A stretch of DNA of 64,000 bases, taken from positions 434,001-498,000 of the forward strand of contig CAVZBY010000001.1 of the NCBI GenBank assembly GCA_963773685.1, read 5' to 3'. Below, one piece after another: positions 41,070 through 50,991 of this stretch (positions are counted from its first letter, which is position 1; every line of letters begins with the position of its first letter). The translations under genes were made by a program, and so were the position numbers. The notes below the pieces were generated by a model, which searched no databases, was not told where the DNA came from, and worked only from the letters and a program-made list of their open reading frames with translations. The DNA comes from JALHVH01 sp963773685. GTDB taxonomy: Bacteria; Acidobacteriota; Aminicenantia; Aminicenantales; Saccharicenantaceae.

Positions 41070-43817
41070 TCAGAACACGTTCCCGATGGTGATGAAGAGG
41101 ATGGGCCGGCCCTTCTTCCCGGGGTCGTCGACGTTCCAGCCGAGGTCGAACCGGAACGGCCCGAGGGGAGTCCGGTAGCGGAGCCCGAGCCCGACGGCGC
41201 CCTGGAAGTTGAAGAGGCTGAAGTCCTTCCTCTTGGAAAAGACCTGGCCGATGTCGTAGAACGCGGCCCCGGAGAGATTCGGCAGGCTCTGGAACAGCGG
41301 GAAGCGCACTTCAAGATTGGCCAGGACCATCGCCTTGCCGCCGATGGGCATGCCCGTATCCGGGTCCTTCGGGCCGAGCTCGTCGATCCTCTCCCCGCGG
41401 AATGAGTTGCTCCCCCCGGCGAAGAACCTCTCGGGGACGGGGATCCGGCCGCGGCCGAGCCCGATGCGGGCGGTCGCGCTGAAGTTGAGGCGGCTCAGGA
41501 GCGGATGATAGTACTGGTACTTGAAGAAGGCCTTGAGATAGTCCGATTCCGTCCCGAGGAGCGGAAAGGCCCATTCGCCGACGGCGCTCATGAACGTGCC
41601 CCGGGAGGGGTTGAACGAATCGTCGCGCCGGTCCCGGATGACGCTCGCCGAAGCGAGCATCGTCGCGAAAGGGCAGGAGCTGGCGGTCGACCTCCGACTC
41701 CGCGATCTCGAGATGCGTCAGCTTCGTCCGGGACCAGCTGACCGTCCCGAGGAGGACGAGCCCCGGCGACATCGGCTTGATGACGTTCAGGCTGAACCCG
41801 CGCCGGTCGAACCCGAAGCTCGTCCGGTCCTCACGCTCGAGCCAGCCGTTGACGACCGTCTGCATGGGAATGCCGAAGAAATAGGGTTGTTCCCACGAGG
41901 CCACGGCCCGCTTCTCGACGAGGCTGATCTGGCCGACGAGGCTGACCTGGGCGGCGGCGCCGAACACGTTCGCCCGGATGTACTCGGCCGTTCCCCGGAG
42001 CGTGATGTCGTTCTCCCAGAGGGCCAGGGACCGAGGCTCGTTCTTGGTCTCGATCCCCGCCCCCAGGCTCGCGAAATTCCTTTCCCCTTCGCGGACGGCG
42101 ATGACCAGGTTCTCCACGCCGGGAGAGACGGCGACCTCGTCGACCTTCACTTCGGAGAAGATCCCGAGGCCTTCCAGCCGCCGCCTGGTCTCCAGGATGA
42201 GGTCGCGGGACGCCGGGTCCCCGGGCGCGAGCCGGAGCTCCCGGAGGATGGTCTTCTTGCGCGTCACCCTGTTCCCGGTGACCACGACCTCGCCCACGCG
42301 GACGAGCCGTCCTTCGGATATCGTGATGAGGATGGCGAAGGAGCCGGCCGAGATCTCGCGGGCGTCGAAGGTCACGGCGGTCCCGCGCACGCCTTTGTTG
42401 AGGTAGAACGCCTCGATCAGCTCGACGTCCTTGCGGACGTCGGGGGGATAATAGCCGCCCCCTTCGACGCTCGTCATCACCGACCGGATCGCCTCCGGAG
42501 CGAACAGGGAGGCGCCGGCGATCTCGATCCGGCCGACCGTCCGGCGGCCCCCTCGGAAACGACGAAGACCGCCGTGGCGGCTTTGCCCCGGCTCTTCAGG
42601 TTGAGGTCGACACGACAATCGGGAAAGCCGTTCTTTTGATAGAAGAACTCGATCTCGCGGGGGACCTCGAACAATCGCTCGCCGTTGATGAGGGCGAAGA
42701 AGGGCATCTTTTCGCCGATCCCGACCTCGTCCCGGATCCGGCCGGGCGTGAACGCCGAGACCCCGTCGAATTCCAGCCGGTCGACCCGGTAGCGCTCGCC
42801 CGGCGTGACGTCGTAGATGACCCGGACCTCGTTCTCGAGCCGCTCGATCCGCGAGGTCAGGGAGGCGAAAACGTATCCCCGGCGCCTGAGGAGGTTCAGG
42901 ATCCGGATCTCCCCCTCGGCCAGTCCCCATTCCTCGAAGATCCGCTCCTCCCAGAGGGGAGCGAGGAGCGATGATGGGACGTCCGCCCCCCGGACGATGA
43001 ACGTGATCTTGTCCCCCGGCTGAACGCTCACGCTGAGAGCGACGCGGCCGGTGGACTCGTCGAAGTCCTCGCGGGCGAGGCCGACCTCCGCCTGCCGGTA
43101 GCCGAGGCCGACATAATAGGCTTTGAGCTTCTCGAGGTCCTCCCGGAAGCGCGAGGGGACATAGGTTGCGCCCGCCTTGTCCCGCAGCCGAACCCTGAGG
43201 TCCTGCTGGCGGACGAGGACCGGCCCCTGGAACTCGATCCCGGAGATGGCGTATCTCCGGCCGGGCCCGATCTCGAAAATGACGTCGGCCGTCGAGGCTT
43301 CGAGGTTGCGCTCGACGACGGCTTCGACCGCCGCTCCGAAATACCCCTCGCGGGCCAGGACGTCGCGGAGCTCGGCGGAGGCCCTATCGACCTTGTCCTC
43401 GGAGTAGAAGGCCCCGGCGCGAACGGCCTCGACGCCGTTCTTCATCTTCGACCGGGGAAGCCCCTCGCCGCCGCGGAAGACGACGGAGCGGACGGTCAGC
43501 CGATGGGTCAGGAAAAAGGTGAGCGCCACCCGGGCATCCCCGGACCTCGCGACGCGGACGTCCGAAAAGAGCCCGGTCCCGTAGATCTGCTTGACGCTCC
43601 GGTCGACGGCCATCAGGGAATAGGGATCCCCCTGCTTGATGGAGATGAGCTCCCGGAGGTTCTGCTCGCCGGCGAGACCGTCGGCCTGGATGACGACGCT
43701 GTCGACGACGGGCCGCTCCGTATCCTGCGGCCGGGACGGGAAAGCGGCGGACGGCGCCGCGGCGAGCGCGACGGCCAGGAGGAGGCCAGGCAGGCACCCC
43801 GTCCCTCCGCCGGTCAG
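41070..43817 (-). CDS. TamA/BamA-family outer-membrane assembly protein, interrupted by two frameshifts
   Basis: Read across three frames the region encodes one ~900-residue protein: signal peptide (LLLAVALAAAPSAAF), at least five POTRA domains (VRSVVFRGGEG, YAISGIEFQG, YRVDRLEFDGVSAF, VGRIEIAGASLF, VGEVVVTGNRVTRKK), and a C-terminal barrel with VIRDRRDDSFNPSRG, ARIGLGRGRIPVPERFFAGGSNSFRG and RTPLGPFRFDLGWNVD. The frame changes at about 42548-42552 (C run, one base short) and about 41668; the second restores the first frame. Both could be sequencing indels. The gene directly follows tamB (stop overlaps), so it is best named TamA-like. No ATG, GTG or TTG is found at the expected N-terminus; ATT 43820 or CTG 43817 would fit. 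Confidence 0.82.
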
Positions 43818-46800
43818 AATCTCTTGCGAACTTTGACATCGAGGCTGATCCGTCCCCACTCGTTCCTGATGGCCACGAGCGAAAAGTCCCTGCTGATCTC
43901 CCATTCCATCCGGACGATCTCCTCGCGCTGGGTCGTCAGGTTGGTCGAGTACAGGATCGATAGGTTCCGCGACAGCTGTCTCCCGACCGTCAGGCGCGCC
44001 GACATCTCGGACGACGAGCCCATGACGAAGGGGTCGACGCGGAACCGGGCGAGGCTGAACAGGCCTTCGGCGCGCTTCTGGGCCTGGTCGGCGATCTGGA
44101 AGGATAGGAGCGAAGCCGTGCTGAGCCGGGTGGTCGTGTCGTAGGAATAGGTCCTCCGGAAAGCTTCGCCGAGGGCGAGGAGGGCCAGGACGTCCTCGGG
44201 AGGAAGCGGCGGGGACGAGGTGAACTCCGGCCTGAGCCCGTCGATGAGCCCGTTCAGAGCGAAGGTCACCCGGTAGTCCTTGACGTAGGTCTCTCCCCGA
44301 AAATCCAGGAAAGGATCGACCGCCGCCGGATTGAAAAAGCTCAGGCGGCCCCGGACGACCCGGAATTTTCTGTCCTGGAAATAGATCTCCCCATCGACGG
44401 CTTCGATCTCCCCGAGGATGACCGGCGAACGAAGGGTCCCGGTGACGGTCAGGTCGAACTTCCCGTTGATCCGGCCGAGCGAGTTCTCCATCCAGGCGTT
44501 GCCGCCGGACCGGAGCCTCAGGTTCAGGGCCATGTCGTCGAAGAACCCCTTCTCTTCGCGGGCCGGGGCGCGGGCGGCCGAAGAGAAGGCGATCTTCTCC
44601 GTGATCTCCCTCCGCCAGGAAAGCCTGGAGACATCGAGCTCGCCATCCAGCAGGAAGCTCCGGGCGTCCTTCACGAGACGGACCCAGCCGCTCGTCTGGG
44701 CCCGGGTCCGGGCCAGGGGCGAGAGGAGCATGTCCGTCCCGTCCACCCGGATGTCGATGGCCCCGACCCCCTTCGCGACCACGTCGATCGTCCCGGCCGC
44801 GCGGATATCCCCTCCGCCGAGCTTGCCCTGGAACGCGCGGAGGGTGATGCGGCCCGGGTTGATGAAAACGAGCCCCGTATAATCGGTCAAGGCATGGGCA
44901 AACCCCGGAAGGGGCAGGATGGAGCCCTGGAGATCGACCACCCCGTCGATCCGGGGGGCGCTCCGCGGGCCGCGCACTTCAGCGAGATAATTGAGCCGGC
45001 CCTTGGCCCCCTTCCACGGCAGGAGCCGTTCGAGGTCGTCGAAGTTCCCCTTAATGTCCGCGGTGATCTCGTCCTTATGGAGCGGCAGGTCGAACGTCAT
45101 CCGGAAGTCGTTCCCGCCCGGGAGAAAGCCCCCTTTGATGTCCAGGTCGATCCGGTCGTTGGCATATCCGACGGTCCAGTCCCCCGCCGCGTCCGTATCT
45201 CTTACCGGCTGGAGCGCAAGGCCCTTGACGGCGAACGTCCCGCCGGGACGATCCGTCCCGAAGACCCCCCGGCCCTTGAGGACGAGGTCGAGCGCCCCCC
45301 CGACCTGAACGCCGAGCTCGGAAAGCCGGAGACCCTTCCCGGAAAGGTCCATGTCATACATCATCCCGGGGAAGGTCAGCGAGAGGTCGCCGGTCAAGGT
45401 CCCGCCGAAAAGGCCGCCCGAAATTCCGGTCAGGCGGAGGGTATCGTTCTTCCATTCGAGCCCTCCCCGGCAATCCTTGACTGGACGGCCGAGAAGGAGG
45501 ATCTCGCGGCTGGAAAAGTTCCCTTTGAGCTCGATGGCCGGCCCCTGCTGGACCAGCTTGAACGAGCCCGAAGCCCTCCCCCGGAGCGGCAGGACGATGT
45601 CCAGGGGCGGAAGAATGCGCTCGATCTCCCCGTCCTCGAGCTTGAGGTCCGCCTCGACGCGCGCCCCGGAGACGGCGAGACCGATCTCTCCTCTGAGATC
45701 CGCGTCGCGTGTCCGGAATCTGCCGGTGACGCTGTCGTTCAGGATGTCGATGTTCCCCTCGACGGCAGCCGCGTCGAACTTCGCAAAGCCGGCCGGCAGG
45801 CAATAGAAATCGGCCGTGACGCGCGGCGACCGGAAATCCCCGGCGATCTTGATGGAGGCCGTCCCCCTCCCCCGGATCTCCGGGAAAAGGAATTCCTTCC
45901 GCAGGACATAAGAAGTGAACTCCCGGGCCTGCGGGATGTCCTTGATCTCCCCCCGGATATCCACGTCGCAGTCCCGGCCCACGCGGATGCCTCCGACGAC
46001 CTCGAGACGCCCGAAGCTCGAATCGAGCTCCGGCGAGGAGAATGAAAGCTCCTGCGTTTTCAGGTCCATGGCGAACTGGAACTTCCCCCGGAACGGATAG
46101 AGCGGGTGCTCGAACTCCTCCCGGGCGTCGCGGAATTCCCCCTCCGCCTCGAGCTTGTTCTTCACGATGGAGAACGTTCCCCACGCCGGCGACCTCACGG
46201 GCCAGGGGATCTTGACGTAGGTCATAATGGGATCGAGGCGGGCCCCCTCCACTCGTCCATCGACGCGGCCTCCCCCGAACCTGACGAGGATGTCGGCCCC
46301 CGCCAGGCGCCCCTCGACGACCGAGAGGCTGACCTCGCCAGGCTCCTTCCCGCCGATCCTGACACTCCCCGACACCCGGCCCAGGGGAACCCCGTTCAGG
46401 ACGAGCGATCGGCTGGAAAGGCTCGAGCGGAAGTCGATGCCTCCGGCCGACCGCAAGAACATCCCCTCCCCTTCGGCCCGGCCCTTCCAGTCGAACGGAA
46501 GCTTCAGGAGCCTGGCCACGAGGGAGGACTCGACATTGAAGTCCGTACTGAGCTCGAGAACCGGATTTTCCGGGTTGACGAGCTTGCCCCGGGCTTTGAC
46601 GACGAATCCGGGCCCCTCGACGACCGCCCTATGGACCATCACCTCGCTTCCCTTGCCTGAGACGGACAGGATGACGGCGCCTCCGAAGGCCGGGCCCGCC
46701 GTCGGGGCAAAGCTCCCCTCCTCAGCTTCGGCCTGGAAGGAGAACGCGTCGCCCTTCTCCGAGAAAAGGGCCTTCAGGCCCCGAAAGCCGAGGGATCCTC

Positions 46801-47206
46801 CGCGGAGCTTCACGTAGATCTCGCCGTTCCGGATGATCCCTTTCTCGACAGCCACGGGCAGGGGCCAATATTTCCGCGCAGGCCCCGGTTCGCCCGTCAT
46901 GCGCACGACGGGGCCGTCGATGACCACGGTCAAGGGCTTTTCACGCCGCAGGAGCGAGACATAGGAAATGCTGACGGCGATCCTCCGGGCCGCGAACAGG
47001 GGCGCCGCGTCCAGCGTCCGGACGTCCTCGAGGATAAGGGACGGGGGGATGGCCGACAGGCGGAGGCGGGAATAGGCGAGCGATGCCTCGATCTTCTTTC
47101 GGACTTGGCCGAGGAATATGTTCTTGCCGACGAAGAGCGCTGCGGCGAGGAACAAGGCGACGAGGAGGAAGACGATCAAGCCCCTGAATCTTCTCAATAC
47201 GTTCAT
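43814..47206 (-). CDS. tamB: Translocation and assembly module protein TamB
   Basis: TamB-like proteins are long beta-helical bridges between the membranes, thought to carry phospholipids outward, and pair with TamA. The 1130-residue protein has one N-terminal membrane helix (FRGLIVFLLVALFLAAALFVG), a long run of beta-strand repeats, and the conserved C-terminal DUF490 domain: GRINGKFDLTVTGTLRSPVI, GEIYFQDRKFRVVRGRLSFF and LPPEDVLALLALGEAFRR. The size is near the ~1260 residues of E. coli TamB. It opens the operon tamB, tamA-like, surA-like, fabD. Confidence 0.92.
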   Translation of the reverse strand: MNVLRRFRGLIVFLLVALFLAAALFVGKNIFLGQVRKKIEASLAYSRLRLSAIPPSLILEDVRTLDAAPLFAARRIAVSISYVSLLRREKPLTVVIDGPVVRMTGEPGPARKYWPLPVAVEKGIIRNGEIYVKLRGGSLGFRGLKALFSEKGDAFSFQAEAEEGSFAPTAGPAFGGAVILSVSGKGSEVMVHRAVVEGPGFVVKARGKLVNPENPVLELSTDFNVESSLVARLLKLPFDWKGRAEGEGMFLRSAGGIDFRSSLSSRSLVLNGVPLGRVSGSVRIGGKEPGEVSLSVVEGRLAGADILVRFGGGRVDGRVEGARLDPIMTYVKIPWPVRSPAWGTFSIVKNKLEAEGEFRDAREEFEHPLYPFRGKFQFAMDLKTQELSFSSPELDSSFGRLEVVGGIRVGRDCDVDIRGEIKDIPQAREFTSYVLRKEFLFPEIRGRGTASIKIAGDFRSPRVTADFYCLPAGFAKFDAAAVEGNIDILNDSVTGRFRTRDADLRGEIGLAVSGARVEADLKLEDGEIERILPPLDIVLPLRGRASGSFKLVQQGPAIELKGNFSSREILLLGRPVKDCRGGLEWKNDTLRLTGISGGLFGGTLTGDLSLTFPGMMYDMDLSGKGLRLSELGVQVGGALDLVLKGRGVFGTDRPGGTFAVKGLALQPVRDTDAAGDWTVGYANDRIDLDIKGGFLPGGNDFRMTFDLPLHKDEITADIKGNFDDLERLLPWKGAKGRLNYLAEVRGPRSAPRIDGVVDLQGSILPLPGFAHALTDYTGLVFINPGRITLRAFQGKLGGGDIRAAGTIDVVAKGVGAIDIRVDGTDMLLSPLARTRAQTSGWVRLVKDARSFLLDGELDVSRLSWRREITEKIAFSSAARAPAREEKGFFDDMALNLRLRSGGNAWMENSLGRINGKFDLTVTGTLRSPVILGEIEAVDGEIYFQDRKFRVVRGRLSFFNPAAVDPFLDFRGETYVKDYRVTFALNGLIDGLRPEFTSSPPLPPEDVLALLALGEAFRRTYSYDTTTRLSTASLLSFQIADQAQKRAEGLFSLARFRVDPFVMGSSSEMSARLTVGRQLSRNLSILYSTNLTTQREEIVRMEWEISRDFSLVAIRNEWGRISLDVKVRKRF

Positions 47207-47469
47207 GTTCTTCCGAAGAGCTTGGCTCTCAATATAGCATGATTCAGGGCTTGCGGTAAATTTCTAAGCTCAGAGGCTCCGAACAGGCCCTTATAAGGAC
47301 TAAAGCCAATAAATAGAATCTCATGCCGTGACTTGCTCAAATATATTTCTAGTCCAGACATCCTTGAGAACTAAGACGGCTCCAAGTATGTCAAGAGCGG
47401 GGCGCAAACGGGACGGCGTATCTATAAACTACCTAAACTAGAACCCCGGATCGCTCTGAGACAATTAGC
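47207..47469. other. Gene-free region upstream of the secreted protein gene
   Basis: About 260 bases of lower GC between divergent genes. Apart from the two promoters I see no coding or RNA structure that I recognise. Confidence 0.45.
47231..47260 (-). promoter_or_regulatory. Putative promoter of tamB
   Basis: On the minus strand TTTACC (47255-47260) or TTACCG (one base on) is followed after 18 or 17 bases by TATATT (47231-47236) preceded by TGC, an extended -10. Confidence 0.52.
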
Positions 47470-47497
47470 TTGACAACTCTAGAAAAATTTTTTAAAT
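47470..47497 (+). promoter_or_regulatory. Putative promoter of the secreted glycosidase-like gene
   Basis: TTGACA (47470-47475), 16 bases, TTAAAT (47492-47497), in an A/T-rich patch 36 bases before the ATG. Confidence 0.42.
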
Positions 47498-47532
47498 AGA
47501 TACTAGTCAGACTGAATATTGGGGGTTTGAAA

Positions 47533-49260
47533 ATGTCAAAGAAATGGTGTTTATTTTTGTGCCTATTATTCAATGTAATCGTTGGCTTCGTAAAGCCGGC
47601 GGGGGCAGCCGTGCCTAAGAAGTATACTCTTTGGCTTTGTCCGCATCCGTTCATCGCCGGGACGACTTTTAATGGAGTATTCGACTTCTATTTCTTATTT
47701 GATACATATTATCCCCAATGGCCAAACATAAGATCCCATGTTGAAGTATTTGCGTTTTATCAATATCAGTTTGAGCCGGATACTGGCGTTTTCACAAACG
47801 CTCAAATACAGACTATTGTTGACAAATTGAGTCAATCCGGAATCAATATGGCCTTCGAATCCGGGGCGGTAAAAGAATGGTCCCCCGACGGGACCATAGC
47901 CGCGCTTAATACAAACGCGGCGATAAACCGCGTCGAATCTCTCGGGGGAAACGTAAGATTCATAGCTATGGATGAACCGTTATGGGCCGGCCAATTCATT
48001 TTAGGAGAGCCTTTAGACAATACTATTAATGGCGTGGTCAACTATATGAATCGAGTCAAATCTTCCCATCCCGACGTGCTCATCGGAGATATAGTGGCTT
48101 ACCCGTCTCTTCCCATGGTGACAACAATATCTTACCTTGAGGGGTTGAAACAACGAACCGGCAAGTGGCTACCGTTCGTACAGCTTGATGTAGACTTAAA
48201 CGATTTAAAAAAAAGAGGGCTTGATCTAAGCGAGATCATTGATCTAAGGGCATTCTGCGCTTCACACGGCATCGAATTCGGCATTATCTTTACACATAAT
48301 GAGCTAGAAGCCTCATCGAATTTGGATTATTACAATGGAACTTTGTTATGGGCAGCTTCAATAAATTCACTTATGGGAATGCCAGATCAGGTAATTTCTC
48401 AAAGTTGGCAAGATAAACCGGATTATTGTATTCCCGAGAATTCAAGTTATACTTTTCTCCATGTGACTTCTACGCTTTTCTCAAATTATGGGCCTAACGA
48501 TAATGGCCAATACGTCTCAAACACTATCCCCTCCAATATGGTTGGAGGCCAAATCTATAATGTTAGCGTGGCGATGCGAAACACTGGTAAATCGACGTGG
48601 ACGAAGGGGGCTAATTTTAAGCTTATCCTTGATCCTAATATCGCATCAGTTTGGGGAACAGCTTCAGTTCTACTTGAAAATGATGAGTCTATTGCGCCAG
48701 GGCAAACTAAAACATTCCAGTTTTCGGTAACGGCGCCCTCCTCTTCTGGTAGCTATCCCTGCAATTGGATGATGCGGGTTGGGTCAACGGTCTATCGACT
48801 ATTCGGGAAGGTTTGTTACAAAAATGTTTCCGTATCGGGAGCCCAATTAATAAATAATGGCGGATTTGAAACAGGGACCGGAGGTGACGCTACCAGTTGG
48901 ACGGAAGGTAATGGCCATGCTCGAAATAGCGGGAAAAAATACAGTGGCAGCTATTCCCTGAAAGCGACTTGCTCGGGAACTTCAGCTTCCTCCCGCACAC
49001 TTTCCTTCAGCGTCACTCCAAACACTAATTATACATTTTCAGCATGGGTCTACAATTCGTTAGCATCCGGAAATGCTTACCTTGACATGAATGACATTGC
49101 CGGAGAAGCCGGAATGTCATCTACACGCGGAAATAATCAATGGCAATACCTTTCAAAAGTATGGAACAGCGGCGCTAATAACAGTCTCACTGTCCGTTGC
49201 GTTACAGACGCAAATCCTCAGGGTACAGTATGGTTTGACGATATAAAGCTTAAAAATTAG
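47533..49260 (+). CDS. Secreted multidomain protein with Ig-like and carbohydrate-binding-like domains
   Basis: The 575-residue protein has a signal peptide (SKKWCLFLCLLFNVIVGF to about residue 25), a first domain of about 290 residues that may be a TIM barrel (QIQTIVDKLSQSGINMAFE, VRFIAMDEPLWAGQF with Asp-Glu, GIEFGIIFTHNELE), an Ig-like domain of the NBR1/NPCBM-like type (about 335-430: GQIYNVSVAMRNTGKSTWTK) and a C-terminal CBM4/9-like sandwich (NGGFETGTGGDATSWTEGNG to VWFDDIKLKN). It is probably a polysaccharide-acting enzyme, but I cannot name the family. Codon use is AT-rich compared with both neighbours, a sign of transfer. Confidence 0.72.
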   Translation: MSKKWCLFLCLLFNVIVGFVKPAGAAVPKKYTLWLCPHPFIAGTTFNGVFDFYFLFDTYYPQWPNIRSHVEVFAFYQYQFEPDTGVFTNAQIQTIVDKLSQSGINMAFESGAVKEWSPDGTIAALNTNAAINRVESLGGNVRFIAMDEPLWAGQFILGEPLDNTINGVVNYMNRVKSSHPDVLIGDIVAYPSLPMVTTISYLEGLKQRTGKWLPFVQLDVDLNDLKKRGLDLSEIIDLRAFCASHGIEFGIIFTHNELEASSNLDYYNGTLLWAASINSLMGMPDQVISQSWQDKPDYCIPENSSYTFLHVTSTLFSNYGPNDNGQYVSNTIPSNMVGGQIYNVSVAMRNTGKSTWTKGANFKLILDPNIASVWGTASVLLENDESIAPGQTKTFQFSVTAPSSSGSYPCNWMMRVGSTVYRLFGKVCYKNVSVSGAQLINNGGFETGTGGDATSWTEGNGHARNSGKKYSGSYSLKATCSGTSASSRTLSFSVTPNTNYTFSAWVYNSLASGNAYLDMNDIAGEAGMSSTRGNNQWQYLSKVWNSGANNSLTVRCVTDANPQGTVWFDDIKLKN

Positions 49261-49389
49261 CGAGATTAAAGAAAGAACGGCCTGCGCATCTTCAAAAGGG
49301 GAATTAACTGTCAGTTTTTTGCTCGATTCTAATAACATGATTTTAGGTTCGGGCTAAGCTTTGCCCGTATTCCTCCCCGGGATTTGCTC

Positions 49390-49419
49390 TTGACGGAGGC
49401 GGCTGGATACGGGTAGCAT
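49390..49419 (+). promoter_or_regulatory. Putative promoter of the radical SAM gene
   Basis: TTGACG (49390-49395), 18 bases, TAGCAT (49414-49419). A transcript from here would begin about 49426, 22 bases before the ATG at 49448. Confidence 0.5.
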
Positions 49420-49572
49420 GTCCTCGTTACCGCTCCCGGGAAGGGAAATGCTTGAAAGGAGATACGGACGAAGGTTAAATCAGAGCTTCGGGGATCCCGC
49501 TATGACGGGCCGGGGATCCGTTTCGTCTCGGGATGGAGCGGGCCGGATCCGGGCGGCGGGACGCCTCTACGG

Positions 49573-50604
49573 ATGGAGCACACGGCCGTCGTCGCGCTTC
49601 CCGCGTTCCGCTCGATGGGACGGCTCGTCGTCTCGGGCAGGGTCTCGGATCCGGGTAAGGGAGATTTCAAGCTCCGGATCTCAACGGCATCGGGGCTCGC
49701 GGGAGTGAGGGATGTCGGCACGGAAACGCGGACCTTCGATGTCCCCATCAAGGGACGCCGCGGAGAATTCGAGGTCCGTTTAGAGCTCGCGGAGGAAGGC
49801 CGGCCGGAACCGAGGGCCGACGGTGGGCCGGCGATGATCGTCGAGCGGATCGAAGTGCTCACGGGGAAAGCGGCCTCCCTCCCCTCGGTCCTCGAGATCG
49901 AAACCTCGACCCGGTGCAACATCAATCCCCCCTGTGTCATGTGTTATCCGCGCATCTTCGACAAGAGGGGGTATGCCGGGGATCTCGACGAAACCGCGTT
50001 CGCCAAGCTCATCCCCTACCTTCGGGGATTCCGGACGATCTCCCTTCACGGCGTCGGGGAGCCGCTCCTCGGCCGGAAGCTCGCGATCATCCTGGATCGC
50101 ATCGACCGGGAACGGACCTGGGTCCAATTCAACTCCAACGGCCTGCTGCTGACCGAGGACCGGAGCCGGGAGCTCGTCCTCAAGGGTCTGAAGATGATCG
50201 ACATCTCTTTGGACGCGGCGACGCCTGAGACCTATCGGAAGATCCGGAGGTCGGATTTCGGCCTGGTCGTCCGCAACATCGAGAGGCTGTCGGAGATCAA
50301 GCGGGAGGCCGGGACGCGCTACCCCGTCATAAAGCTCAACATGACGCTTATGAAGGAGAACGCGGGCGAGATCGTGGCCCTCATCGGGCTGGCTGGCCGA
50401 TTGGGTGCCGAGATCGTTCACCTGGGCCTCCTTAACCCGCACGGAGGATATCGGGTTGCAAACGGGACTTTCGTCTTCGATTACCGCGAACAGATGATTG
50501 ATCCGGAGTCGGGAACCTTCCGGGCCGAGCTCGAGGCCGCCAGGGAAAAAGCCCGGGCCGCAGGCATAACGCTTGTCACCGAATTCTCGGGGGAGAGCCG
50601 ATGA
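49573..50604 (+). CDS. Radical SAM protein, core part (5' end probably frameshifted)
   Basis: The 343-residue frame has a beta-rich N-terminal region (GRLVVSGRVSDPGKGDFKLR) followed by a radical SAM core: IETSTRCNINPPCVMC, where the cluster cysteines are spaced CX5CX2C instead of CX3CX2C, then ISLHGVGEPLL, VQFNSNGLLL and IDISLDAATPETY. The same frame continues upstream with sensible residues (YDGPGIRFVSGWSGPDPGGG) but has no start codon; ATG 49448 lies in another frame and is joined if one G is added to the run at 49490-49493. The real start is therefore probably 49448. The next gene supplies the SPASM domain. Confidence 0.72.
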   Translation: MEHTAVVALPAFRSMGRLVVSGRVSDPGKGDFKLRISTASGLAGVRDVGTETRTFDVPIKGRRGEFEVRLELAEEGRPEPRADGGPAMIVERIEVLTGKAASLPSVLEIETSTRCNINPPCVMCYPRIFDKRGYAGDLDETAFAKLIPYLRGFRTISLHGVGEPLLGRKLAIILDRIDRERTWVQFNSNGLLLTEDRSRELVLKGLKMIDISLDAATPETYRKIRRSDFGLVVRNIERLSEIKREAGTRYPVIKLNMTLMKENAGEIVALIGLAGRLGAEIVHLGLLNPHGGYRVANGTFVFDYREQMIDPESGTFRAELEAAREKARAAGITLVTEFSGESR

Positions 50605-50975
50605 GGGCACCCCGGGCGATTTGCCGGAAGCCGTGGGAGAACTGCCTCGTCGAGGTGAACGGGGACTGCTATTTCTGCTGTTTCATTATCCGGCCCGGCG
50701 GGAAGATCGGTAACCTGAGAAAAGAAGGATTCGAAAGCGCCTGGACGAGCCGGAAGGCCGACCGCATCCGGAGGTCGATCGCCGCCGGAAGGATCCCTTA
50801 TCACTGCCAGCTTTGCCCTTATTTCGGAGAGTTCAAGCCGGACAGGGACCCGCTATACAAGATCTATTTCCTCGTCCAGAAAACGAAGGACGCCGCCCAC
50901 GACGTCCTTGAGGGGGGGTTTACGCGCGCCCGGATCGTCCGGGCCCTGAAAAAGGCCTTCCGACGTCCCGTTTGA
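50601..50975 (+). CDS. SPASM-domain part of the radical SAM protein
   Basis: The 124-residue frame contains the SPASM pattern ICRKPWENCLVEVNGDCYFC, CF, GGKIGNLRKEGFESAW and YHCQLCPYF, whose cysteines bind auxiliary Fe-S clusters in maturases and sugar- or peptide-modifying radical SAM enzymes. It overlaps the core frame by 4 bases; one more G in the run at 50589-50593 would fuse both into one ~460-residue protein, the usual family form. It is likely the C-terminal half of that enzyme and not a separate gene. Confidence 0.75.
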   Translation: MRAPRAICRKPWENCLVEVNGDCYFCCFIIRPGGKIGNLRKEGFESAWTSRKADRIRRSIAAGRIPYHCQLCPYFGEFKPDRDPLYKIYFLVQKTKDAAHDVLEGGFTRARIVRALKKAFRRPV

Positions 50976-50991
50976 CGGCACGCCCTGGCCG

